Source of the DNA: Trichostrongylus colubriformis
Taxonomy: Eukaryota > Nematoda > Chromadorea > Rhabditida > Trichostrongylidae
Direction: 5' to 3'
Assembly (NCBI GenBank): GCA_963978905.1
Contig: OZ022256.1
Location: 56,198,646 to 56,262,645 of the forward strand
DNA: 64,000 nucleotides
Below are positions 22,232-33,944 of this stretch, in pieces. The notes beneath the pieces are model-generated. The model worked only from the letters and a program-made list of their open reading frames with translations. It did no database searches and had not been told where the DNA came from. The translations under genes and the position numbers were made by a program. Position 1 is the first letter of the stretch, and the number at the start of each line of letters is the position of its first letter.

Positions 22232-25200
22232 ATGCCATTACGGTTGGACGTAAAAAGAAAGCTCCTAGCACGATCTGATCGTGTGAAATGCGTAGATCTC
22301 CATCCAACTGAACCATGGCTTCTGGCTGCTCTATACAATGGGAACGTTCACATCTGGAATTATGACAACCAACAGCTTGTGAAATCTTTTGAAGTGAGTT
22401 TCCTCCTTGGTCTTCATGTGTTCGGTTCATGACTACCTTCCTAACGTTTCAATTTGAAAAGCAGTAATTGAATTATTCGAATTTACAATTGGCTAGTTAT
22501 TTGTCGCTAGCGGTCCTCTGTATGGAAGCGAAAGTCTCGAATAATCAAACAGAACTCGGTTCTGTATTCGCAGTTGCTTTAAAAAAAAGTGGCCATTTTC
22601 ACCCAACTAGTAATAATATGTCATGCCATATAATTGAACTGAGCTGAAATTTCTTGTCTCTGGCAGCCACAGAAGTCTAGGACATAATAATGAATACGCA
22701 CAATCGAAGAGTTCGTGGATTAATCATTTCATTGTATGTGATATGCCATATCTATTTGTTAGACCTTCACTAAACTTCTGGAATTCTTGAGTCAGCGGCA
22801 AGATGGTAATGAGACTGGTGCTTACGTAGCGCTCGCTTAGAGATGCTTGGAATTTCCTTTTTTCGGGTTAGATTGTACATCTTCATTAATCAAAAACAAA
22901 AATCAAAAAACATGATTCGAGGAATTTTGCACCTCTGCAGAATTCAAGAATTTGCTGTCAATGTTGGTCACGTTATATATTTGCCATTAGTAGTACTTTT
23001 GCAGTGGTAGCCTTAACCTCCCAGGTCTTTATTCAATTTGTCTGATAGGAACTCCTTTGTTTCGTTTGTTTCCCCAACGATTATTTTAGACGATGGCTGT
23101 AATTTTGTTTTTAGGTATGTGATTTACCTGTGCGTGCTGCCAAATTCATTCCTCGAAAGAGTTGGGTAGTGACAGGGTCAGATGATATGCATATCAGAAT
23201 TTTCAACTACAACACCCTGGAACGAGTTCATCAGTTCGAAGCACATTCTGATTACCTCAGGTAAGAGGTTTTCTTTCTTGAATGTCAAAGATTTATTGCT
23301 AGTTTGTTGCGTAGATTTATTCACTATGATCAAAGCATGCTTTCCTTAGGTCGATAGTAGTGCATCCAACGCAGTCGTTTGTGATCACAGCAAGTGACGA
23401 TATGATGATCAAACTGTGGGATTGGGATAACAAATGGCAGATGAAGCAAACTTTTGAAGGTAATGCTACGGATTAGAATTCTATGCAATTGTAGCCACAT
23501 CTTAATGATTATTCCGTAGAAGAGCCCATCTTTCCTTTCACACGAGCGCTGATTTCTTCGGGTTGAGGTCGGAGATGTTCGAATCCTCCTATCACCTTTT
23601 CTTGCAGAGCGATTTTCCGCTCAACTTTCTACTTTTGTGGGGATGTTACTTGCAAACCGTTGTCCGTTCTTTTCTTTTTTGGTTGTTCTCTAGTCCCTAA
23701 TTCTTACTCATCTGTCTTATCCCCGTTCATAACTTCATGAGAATTTTCCACTATGATTCTTTTCAGTAAGGAGGTGAAAGTTGAGCACAACAATAGGAAT
23801 TTCAGGTCATACCCATTACGTAATGCAGGTAGCGATTAATCCGAAGGACAACAACACATTCGCTACCGCTTCGCTTGACAAAACCGTTAAGGTGAGGTCA
23901 CACTTTCAATCACGAACGTTAATCAGTGTCTCTACGAATCAATTTTTTAAGGTCTGGCAGTTCGGTAGCCAGCAGCCAAACTTCACTTTGGAAGGACATG
24001 AAAAAGGAGTGAGTCGCTAGTTTTCTGACTGGTTTTTTTCATCTGCCTATCCTTCCCATTCAGGTCAACTGTGTTGATTACTATCACGGAGGTGACAAAC
24101 CTTATCTGATTTCCGGAGCTGACGATCATTTAGTGAAGATTTGGGATTATCAGGTATGCATCATTTCTTTGTTCATTATATTTTTCGATGCAATATTTCT
24201 GAACTGTATGACTTACTTTTACTATTTTTTTTCAGAACAAAACATGTGTCCAGACTTTAGATGGGCATGCTCAGAATGTCTCTTCTGTGTGTTTCCATCC
24301 AGAGCTCCCCCTCATCATCACAGGTATGGGTTCTGAATTCTGGCACGTGTACTTTTTCATTGGAATTTTTTCCAGGCAGCGAAGATTCTACGGTGCGTCT
24401 TTGGCATGCAAGTACATACAGGTAGATATACACGGAAGATTTAACTCCAAAAATTTTTGCGAGTGCTTGATTGGATTGCGTTTCCTCAATTTCTGGTATT
24501 GGTATTCATTCTTCACCAATATAAGTCATTGCTTTCAGGCTGGAAACAACTCTGAATTACGGCCTGGAGCGTGTGTGGTGTATCCAAGCCCAGCGAGGGT
24601 CTAACACGGTCGCCATTGGATATGATGAAGGTTCAGTCACTCTGAAACTGGGTAGAGAAGAACCAGCTGTAAGACTCTCCTTATTTCTTAAACAAAGTTT
24701 CTGTTGGATATGGATGATTTTTCTGAACAAGGTAATGTTCAGGTGAGCATGGATCAATCAGGAAAAATCCTTTGGGCGCGACATTCGGAGATTCAACAAG
24801 CTAACCTCAAGACATTGGACGCGGAAGCTTTCGAAGCGATTCAAGGTAGGAGCGGTTTGTTACCATTAGAATGCTGCATATAATGATTATTACATTTAGA
24901 TGGTGAGCGGCTGCCTCTTTCGGTGAAAGATTTGGGTGCATGCGAGATTTACCCCCAGACTCTTGCGCATTCCTCCAATGGACGCTTTGTCGTTGCATGT
25001 GGAGATGGAGAATACATCGTTTATACCGCTATGGCGCTCCGCAACAAGGATTTCGGTCAGGTGAGTCACAAGGCAAAGCGACTCTGGTGCATCCATTTAT
25101 TCCCTTGATAAATTATGCTTATTTCTGACAAGTGTTATGTGCGTTTGAGTGCCACGAACTAGAGTTTTGAAGTAAAGTTGAGATAAATGCATGTTTGTAT

Positions 25201-28200
25201 GTAAAATCCTATTCGAGGGATTTTGTCATTTTTTCACCCGTCAGGAGCTTCTAAAAGTTAGAGACTGAAAAAGGGGACGGAAAAAAAGCAGACTAATGGT
25301 GCAATATTTCTGTGAATACTCCACTGAGCACATATTTCATTTTCTGCTGAAGAAGCTTCTATGTTCATACCTTCTTTTTCTGGAAGATTCTATCTTTCTA
25401 ACTCACTAAAAAATTTGATGCGGTTCTCTGTTGGCTTTTTGTGATCCATTGTCATACTTGCTTAATGTTCTTTCGTGCGTTAGTTGTAGTGAACTCTCTC
25501 AATCTCTTTTGTATCGGCATGTCTACCCTAACCGAACAGTTTCAATTAGAGGATAGAACAGAAACAGTGCTAGGGAGGCGCAGCAGTGTTGTATGGATAA
25601 TATTTTCTTTCCTATTGATCTCGAATTCGAAAAGGTTAAATTTTGCATGTAGTCTATGAATCGGAAAGATTTGTGTAGTGCTTATATGTGCTCAAATCGT
25701 CTATATGTTTGGAAGCATCTCTTGCAGAATGTCCTTTTATGGATATGTGAAGATCAAAAGCTGTGACATAGAGATGGAAGAGCTGAATATTTATTTCAGG
25801 CTCTCGAGTTTGTGTGGGCGACAGATCCCAACATGTTCGCTGTGCGGGAATCTGCAACGGCCGTGAAGATTAAGAAGAATTTCAAGGTACGATTATCACA
25901 TTACCTTTACAAAATCCCTTCTTTTCATTTTTGCTCTGTGTAGGAATATAAGCAGCTGCGCACTGATACAGTTATGGAAGGAATTGATGGCGGTCCATTG
26001 TTGGCTGCTCGATCGGCATCGAGCCTTTGCTTCTATGACTGGGAGACGGCGCAGCTGGTACGACGAATTGAAATAGCGGCGAAACACGTGTACTGGAGTG
26101 ACAGTGGAGAAATGGTAAGAGTTTAGGACTGGATAGTTGATCGATTGATTTCGTCCGTGCTTGGCAAATTTCCTTACGACCTCGTTCATTTTTTTGGCAT
26201 TTCAAGGTCGCAATCTGTGGTGAAGAGTCATTCTATGTGCTCAAGTACAATTCGGAGGTGTTCACCAATGCATCTGCAGAGGAAATCACAGAAGATGGAG
26301 TGGAAGACACATTTGAAGTCATTGGTCAGTTATCAATCAATCGGTCACATCTGCAGCGATTCTGGCCAAGTAGACGTTCTGCTCTGATGATTTCCATTTG
26401 TTGGTAGTGTCATGGTCAATCATAATCACGAGCACTATTTTCATCGGCTTAATCGGGTTTTACTGAATCGTTATGGGTAGCCAATGAAGCCAATGAAACT
26501 AGGCTGCATTAATTACGTAGTGAAAGTGGGTTAGGGTGAATCCACTATGAGCCCAGAAATTTCAAAGGTCGCTTGAAAGGGAGTATCCTTTCAGGGGAAC
26601 AAGCTGAAGGAGTAAAAACTGCCTTCTGGATTGGAGATTGCTTTGTGTTTACAACGTCATTGAACAGGCTCAACTACTTCGTTGGAGGAGAGATAGTTAC
26701 TATAGCTCATATGGATAGACCTCTTTATTTGGTGAGTTCACGTTTTATAGGGTGTGGTTCTTTTTTGAGCAGAAGTCTACAGGGATAGCCATATGAGCTT
26801 GATTTCATTGATATGTACTGTTTAGCTCGGATATATGGCTAAGGAGTCGCGCATCTATGCTGTAGACAAGGAGCTGAATGTAGTTTCATACAAATTATTG
26901 CTTTGTGTATTGGAGTACCAGACAGCCGTGATGAGAAGGGATTTTGAAACGGCAGATAAGGTAACTTTTTATTCATTTGATTTTATTTATATCGTTGATT
27001 ATGATGTTGGTCTTTTGTTGAGTGTCATTGATTGCTTTGTTAAGGTTTTGACAACAATCCCCAAAGAACAACGTACTCGTGTTGCTCATTTCCTTGAAAA
27101 ACAAGGTTTCAAGCGACAAGCGTTGGCGGTGTCCCAAGATCCAGATCACAAGTTGGTTACAGTGGTTTACAATTCTTCTACAAAAATTTTTGTCTTCCTT
27201 CGGAAATCCTGTTTATGTTATGTGTGTTTCCTTCCCCTTGCAGTGATAATATCGAATAGCAGCGGTGATAGTATTACTTAGAGAAGCGTTCTTTGATGTT
27301 AATAACCAGGATTTTGTGTTACATTGAGGGAAGTGATGTAGTATTGAAAAGTTGTGTCAAAACCATTGACTGGTGAGATATGTAAGGCATGCCACAAGCA
27401 GTTATTAGGCACGATTATGAGTACCGCATTTTGGTCGGTGTCATATATGAATTTGTTCATTTCAAGGAGAAAGCGTATTCTGGTTGTGTAGATTGAGCTT
27501 TTACCTGCCCAAGAAGTAGCGCGGGTTACTTCATGCACCACCATGGCTGAGAGCCTTTTCTATTCGAAATCGACTTCAATTCCATTTAACTATGATTATT
27601 CCATGAAAAATATATTCCCTTTATGCAGTGTCATTATTTTAGTCAGTTTTTGCTATACAGTTAATCAGAAGCACTTCTGTTCAGGTTCGATCTTGCCTTG
27701 GCCCTTGGTGATCTCAAGACAGCATATGATTTAGCTATGCAAGGTGATAGTGAGGAGAAATGGAAACTGCTGAGCCAGGTGATTATTGCAAATTCCTGTG
27801 TATTACTGTGTTGCTGAATCAAATTCGAAAAGCTCTTGCTTTGAGGCCGCGACGTTGAAATCCGAACTGATGTTGGCTGGAGAATGCCTTGGCCGTGCAC
27901 GAGACTATGGCGGTCTCTTGCTTCTCGCTACTTGTGCTGGATCGGCTCCCTTGCTCAATAAGGTTCGATTCGTTGGTCTATAATTTTTACTTGCCGTATC
28001 TCTATAGTTTTCCTCCACTATTCAGTTTTTTCCAACAGCTAGAATCTTCGGCTTGGGGTTTGCTTTGTGTGAATTTCCATCAATGGAAAATATTTTCCCA
28101 AAAAAACCGCAGCAAAGCAATTGGAATTAAAATTTGAGTATTACCAACTTAAATTGTGGAAGTGTGAGAAGTCCTGGGCATTTTGTATTTGTTTCTCGGC

Positions 28201-30187
28201 TTTTAGAAATAGTGGCTAATTTATAAAGCAAAATAAGAAAAATTCTACGAAAAAAATTCAGCTAGCTGCGGATTCTTCTGCGAATGGTCATCATAACGTT
28301 CATTTCACCACTAGCCTCTTACTTGGAAATGTGGATGCTTGTATCGACTCTCTTATTGCGTAGGTTTTTGGAATTGATTTCTATGATGATTTTTGCTTTC
28401 ATTTCATGACCAATTTCCAGATAGCCTAAATCTGTTACCACGGTTTTTGAGAAAATTCTCAGTATTTCAGGACAGATCGCATACCCGAGGCAGCATTCTT
28501 TGCAAGAACTCACTGCCCGTCTCAGCTGCCACGTGTGATGGAGCTGTGGAAAGAGAAGGCCGACCGTGTACAGAAGAACACCAGCCGAGTGAGTGATGGT
28601 ATTCTCTTGACGACAAGAACATCAAGAGATAGAGTGTTCTCTTGAACGAGTTCTCTGTCTTAAGAATGTAGCCGTATTAAAGACATGTGACATAAGCCCG
28701 GCCAGTATCTGTTTTAGATCAATTGGGCTTTATATGCTTATTTCCTTCATTTCCCCATTATTTGCAGAAGATTGCCGAGTCACTCGCTGATCCAGTGCGC
28801 TACGAAAACCTGTTCCCAGAGTGGGCATCATCTCGAAGAGCTGAGTCGTACCTTCGTGAACTTGCTAAGCTGTCCGTACCGGCATCAGTGCGTGCTCCGA
28901 CTAATCAAAGCAGGAATGTGATGGAAGAACTAGAGACAGCTCTGAGCACGGGTACGCTGGCGGTTATAGCTGGATTTAGGGCGTTTTCGTATAATATTGT
29001 ATTTTGTTCGTTTAGGTGCTGTGACTTTTGATGAATCGGGACAAGCTCATCTACGTGGTGTTCCCCGAAAAACAGCTCCATCTGTGAATTCAACCGAAAT
29101 GATACCTAATTCAGTTCCGAAAGCGTCTAATTTCGTAGAAAAGACTATTCCCGTTGTTGCACCTGTTCTTCCCGATGTTTCTCGTAAACGGACCCCGTCA
29201 CCGCAGCCGCCCAGGCCCAGAGAACCGACACCCGAGCCAGAGAACGATGTAAGACAGGTTGGATGCTTGTCCAGCTATTTATTCGCATCATGATATTCTG
29301 TTAGCAATCACTGCGCTTCAGCTTTCTGACGACGACAGTGATGGTCTTTCTCGTGAGGCAGTGTCCGTTGCTACCGCGCACGCCGAACCAGATGTGGTCA
29401 GTGAACGTCCCAGACCCGATGTCGTGCCACACCATGGTGGACCAGATCTGTTGCCATCTGCTGCTGGACAACGTTCGACCCAACCGGAAGTGAGTGTTCA
29501 TCCTCAGCTTGTTTATTTTATATTGGACTTGTTAAACACTTTCATCCGGTCGCAACGGTCGTCCTCTGTCATTTTCTTCGTCTTCTTCTGACGATAGAAA
29601 ATCTGGGGTATGTTAAGAACGGGTACATTTTAAGAAAATTATTGAAAGACGTCGCTTTGGCAGGCTTCTGAAGGAGGAGTGGATCACAACACGCGAAAAT
29701 TTTTGTCCACATGATGCATATCTCTGATTAGATAACAGTCGTGCTCCTTTTTCCCTTGAAGCGCTATTGAGGGCTAGAAAGACGAGTTTTGGAAACACTT
29801 GAGGGCGATTCAGTTTAGTGTACAAGTTTTCGCTGCTCTCCATCGGGCCTGAGCAAAAACTGGTAAGAAAACGCTAATAATAAGTACTTGTCAGTGAGTT
29901 CGGGCAGGTGCCAGTTGATCACATCTCAATTTTTGTGATTTGGCCAAGGGTTGAGAAATGACTGTAAGTACAGTCTTTTCGTCGGGTGTTGCTTGGGTAT
30001 GAGATGAGATCAGAGTCGAGCACCATCTTTTCAATACCAGTGTGGGAAATTTTTGAATCTCAAATGTTATTCCCAGGTTGTTGTTGATGCTGGCGAAGTG
30101 CGGTGGTCGGATGATGACTTCGGAGATGCAGAAGATGGAGGTAACGACATAAACCTTGATGATTTGAATCTGGACGACGAGGACTGA
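22232..30187 (+). CDS. copb-2: Coatomer subunit beta-prime (COPB2), complete, 25 exons, 1018 codons
   Basis: COPI vesicle coat subunit acting at the Golgi in retrograde transport. Exons: 22232-22393, 23115-23260, 23350-23459, 23806-23891, 23952-24008, 24064-24153, 24236-24323, 24376-24421, 24539-24668, 24743-24845, 24900-25060, 25800-25886, 25944-26114, 26207-26324, 26595-26731, 26826-26960, 27045-27151, 27685-27778, 27846-27962, 28262-28359, 28471-28588, 28768-28951, 29016-29248, 29322-29489, 30077-30187. Phases all close (3057 nt). Residues 1-300 form the first WD40 propeller ([19 protein letters not shown] start, repeated GH...WD patterns such as [18 protein letters not shown]), 300-600 the second propeller, and 600-850 the alpha-solenoid ([52 protein letters not shown]). 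The last about 170 residues are Pro-rich, then acidic ([12 protein letters not shown] end). Length fits nematode orthologues (about 1000). Exon 17 uses a weaker GTTGGT donor. No frameshift or missing part is seen. Confidence 0.97.
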
Positions 30188-31389
30188 CTCGTGGTCGGTC
30201 GGGATGCGCAGCAATAGATCATAATATCGCCACAATATTGAGTTGCCTTGGAAAAGAGTGAGTGTAGCGCCGCGTTTTGATTGTTCGTTATTGTTGACAT
30301 TAGCCATTCCCACATTATGGGGAATAGCACGTTTCAGCTAACTGGGGTGCTCTTGGCGTTGATTTTCAGTTTGATTTCTATGCTTCGATTGGAAACGATA
30401 CAGCCATTCCTTTACTTGTTGTTTGTTCGCTAAAGGGCGGCATTTTGCAACCACATGTGCTCCGATGTTCGTATTCCGACCGATTTTCGCTAATGCCAAC
30501 TAGTGTGTTTTTCTACCTTCAATAGAAGGTGGAGAGTCATCATCATTCGTTATGTTATGGGAGGTGTTTGCGTAATTGTGATATTAATTTTGGTTCTACA
30601 ATTACTGGTTACCATAACGCTGTTACATCGGTCCCCGTTTTTATCTATCTTCTTCGTCTGCCTTTCTCCATAAGCAATTCCGTTTGTAAGAGTATAGACT
30701 GTTTAAGATGTTCTTCATATTCGTGCGCAACAAATAAGTAAATTATTCTTTTGAGACTTAATTTTTATTTAAGATTCATAGATTATTCAAATGTGATAAT
30801 ATTCATTTTATTTATAAAGCGATGATTACAAACATTCTCTCAACAAAAGAATTAACACATCTAGGGGTGAAGGCACATTGATACGGGAAGACTATTGAGA
30901 AGTGGATGGTTAACACAATGACAGTCGTGACGAGCTAGCACGCCCACGAATAGTAAAAGAAGTGAAACGGATAGTAAAAAACTAAAATAGTGGGGTAAAG
31001 CTGATGACCTTGCAATTCTGCGATGCTGTGGATCGCGCAATCCCCAGGATCGCATAATCGCAGAATGCTAAGTGCCGTTCTGAGCTTTTCCACATGAGCG
31101 TGATATTTTCCCTTCACAAAGCTGCTCCGTTGTCACTCACGGCCCACACATGAACCTTGTCGGAGAGCGGGAGCACACGTTGCTTAACTCGTCATGACTA
31201 CAAAAGATGGGGTGAAGGGTAGGAAGTCGTAATTGGGAAGGAGCTATGAGGATCGTGCAAAAAGTGGTGCATCAATGGGTACAATATTGAGCTATGTATG
31301 GTTACACAAAGGAGCAAAATATGTACGTATACGGAAGGGTGGGTTTCCTCTGAAAATTGTTGCATGGTGAATCTAAATGACTCAATAAT
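30188..31389. other. COPB2 3' flank; AT-rich spacer
   Basis: Probably contains the COPB2 3' UTR, but no unambiguous AATAAA was chosen. A small inverted pair, ATTCTGCGAT / ATCGCAGAAT, occurs at about 31014-31069 and may be a remnant of the 'TTTGCG' MITE family. No gene is supported. Confidence 0.4.
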
Positions 31390-31525
31390 TACGGTTATTT
31401 CAATGCGCTAGATAGGGCGTGGCCTACGGACTCGGGTGAGAGTGTATCAAACACTCTTCTCTCCCCACACACTCTTACCCTAGTCCGTAGGCCACGCCCT
31501 ATCTAGCGCTGTGACATGGACTGTA
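31390..31525. repeat. Near-perfect hairpin MITE, 'TACAGTCCATTTCACAGCGCTA' family, copy 2
   Basis: GCGCTAGATAGGGCGTGGCC at 31406 and its complement ending at about 31511 pair almost base for base; CTACGGACT and the inner 'GAGAGTGT/ACACTCT' extend the stem to about 40 bp with a short loop. The right flank AGCGCTGTGACATGGACTGT matches copy 1 at 17676-17809. The left outer end is more decayed. Confidence 0.85.
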
Positions 31526-33067
31526 CATTAGATGAGACTATAACGAATATTCGGAAAAAGGCAGTGGCCGGCTAGAAATTATATAATCGACCAATGACGC
31601 ATTGTTGCCTCGTCATTAGTGGAAGCTCAAGTTGAACCCGTGATTGGTCGAGCCGTTCAGTGTTCTATTCTAACTGTACCTGCTGATTAGCAGCACTGAA
31701 GCTGTTTCTTCATTAAAATTGAGGTCGACAATCAAAAGGAACATATTTCAAAAGGTTGCTAGAGATCTGCTTATTGATGATACTGTACATAAGGTCACTA
31801 GTAGGGAGGCATCTGAGTTTTGATTGTGTGCGCTGCGTCAAGAGGTGTGCAAACTGTTTCGGTTACGTTTTGGCCGAAAGTTGGTGGGGGATCTTGCCGG
31901 TCGACCTGTTGGAGTCATCGTTACCACCGTTTTGTTTGGTGATGGTGGTGCTAGCCGTTCACCCTTGCTCGCAGCGCCGTGCCGTCAGCTGTTTTCATCG
32001 GATGGTGGCCGCTAAACAGTTGTACTATTATGGTCACAATTCTTTACCATAAAAAAAATAAGTAGCAAAATTTATGAATAGAAGCCGTTCTTTTGATCAC
32101 TTACATCGTCATTAAACAGCAGTCCAACTTTTAAAGCCAGGTTCCGTGGGAAGTTATCAAGGAAAAGCAGTGTGTCGTGACGTGTCGAAGTGATTGTATT
32201 CATTGTCAGTCGAACACTAAAAAAGCATACTATCGGTCAGGGATCGTTTTAAAGTGCACTAGGCATGCGTTTAGAATTCTTATATGAAAGCGTACGATGA
32301 TCCTAAGGCAATAAAAAATTTAGTCAACATAAAGTAGTCAGTCTTGGTGTAGATCAGGGCACTCGAAATAGGTCAGCATGTGCGACAATCACATTACTGC
32401 TTCCGTTGTAAATCGTCGCTTACGATAGACATGGTTGTCGCAGGAGCAACAAGCTTGACCCCATTCGGGTGTCCTGACTTGACACCCAAGTATGTTGGGC
32501 TTCATATGTAGGATGAGCTTGCGTATGTGATAGAGAACGATCAAATAAGGTGGATAATCAATTCGATTGATCAGATGCAAAGTCACGCAGACGTAGCTTT
32601 TGATCCTAGGTGGCTATCGCTGTTGTAGAATCAATGTCCAATGTGCGGAGCCTAATCCTCTTTTCAGGTGAGATGAAATACAACGAAGGTCAGACTCACC
32701 GTATTAGCGGTCTTCTAGCGGCTCGATTCACAATGAACTCATCTAGATATGCTGACGTCTCTTCGTAAAAATGAATTGATCGCGGGGGCTAAATGGAAAA
32801 ACTATGAAATGCAAGTTATTTGAGCAAATGGAGTAGTGTTTAGCTGGAATGATTTCCAGTGATCTGAAGGCCGTAATTATTCCGTAATTGTGGTCAATCT
32901 ATCAGATTTGGGAGCTGATTCTACAGTTCTATCCAACAACTTAGTCTGATCACAATGGTAATCGATGTTTGCGCCCTATGTCCTTTCATAGAGGATGGGG
33001 ATTCGATTGTCGCTTGGTTTCTCCATTTCAAGAATGTTTATTTTAATGAGCGAATGAAATAGATTAG
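31526..33067. other. No supported gene
   Basis: Several open frames (for example minus 32389-32586, plus 31756-32052) without recognised similarity. Further exons of the adenylate-kinase-like gene might lie here on the minus strand, but none could be established. Confidence 0.35.
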
Positions 33068-33215
33068 GTGTTCAACTTCCTTGATGTGCGTTCAGCAAAT
33101 GTCTGTGCTACACCGAACGATCTACATTCTTATCAATACTCTAGCAGACCGCACACGAATCTCATCGACAAAGCGCCACTATCAGCATCGAATCGTCTCG
33201 TCAGTGAATTTCCGA
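33068..33215 (+). CDS. Candidate exon or retroelement fragment (plus strand)
   Basis: Bounded by an acceptor-like ATTAG and a donor CCGA|GTGAGT, open in one frame: begins VFNFLDVRSANVCATPNDL and ends NRLVSEFP. The FLDV block loosely recalls the end of reverse transcriptases, but the match is weak. No neighbouring exons were found. Confidence 0.25.
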
Positions 33216-33716
33216 GTGAGTTTTTTTTATTCAGTTTTGTTTAGTTCTTTATGTATATGAGTTAACCAGTCCGTGTCAGTGTGAAAGGGAAGTTACATAG
33301 TACAATGTGGTGCGCCAAAGTCGTTGCAGCAAGCTGAGAAATGTAATCCATCTCTACGCCAAAAGACAAAGCTTCTGGATGGGTGCAACAGTTGTGCAAC
33401 TCAGGGGTTCTTATGTAAAAAATAAATCTACGCAACTTATTACCCCCTTCACGCTGGCCTGCCGATTTTGGTTGAATATGCTGGTCATAACGGGTTGGGG
33501 GGAGTTTCAAAGCCTGTATTAGCAGTAAAAGTTTTTTAATGAGGAGAAAGCAGAGAAAGGAGAATGTGATTGTCTTACGCCACATTGCATCGCGCCGAAC
33601 CCCTTTTTTACCTTTTATTAGCTCCTGATTTTTTGTTTTTGGCAGACGGTGTTGCCAAAGTTATTACAAGCCCAGTGGGGCAAGAGCTTTGGTGTAACTC
33701 ATTGTGTGGTAGACAT

Positions 33717-33906
33717 AGGGGGTCAAAGTCTCGGGGAGGGGCAACTTTGCGTCGACGTCGAAGCTCCTTTCCTTTCCTAGGCTCAGGATAAAATTCATAT
33801 CCCATTCTCCTTCATGGAAAAGCATCTGTCTCATCCCCTCTGGCCTAGGGAGGGGAAACTTCGACGTCGGTGAAGTCTTCTCACCCCTCGATTTATTTGA
33901 CCCGAT
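33717..33906. repeat. MITE, 'GGGTCAAA' ends, copy 1
   Basis: Starts near AGGGGGTCAAAGTCTCGGGG and ends CTCGATTTATTTGACCC. Inside, GCGTCGACGTCGAAGCTCCTTTCC faces GGGGAAACTTCGACGTCGG across a 'CATCTGTCTCAT' centre. The second copy is at 43758-43978. Non-coding; lies just outside the last visible exon of the adenylate-kinase-like gene. Confidence 0.75.
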
Positions 33907-33944
33907 ATAGGCATAAAAGACAAATTTAAAAAACAAGCACTAAC

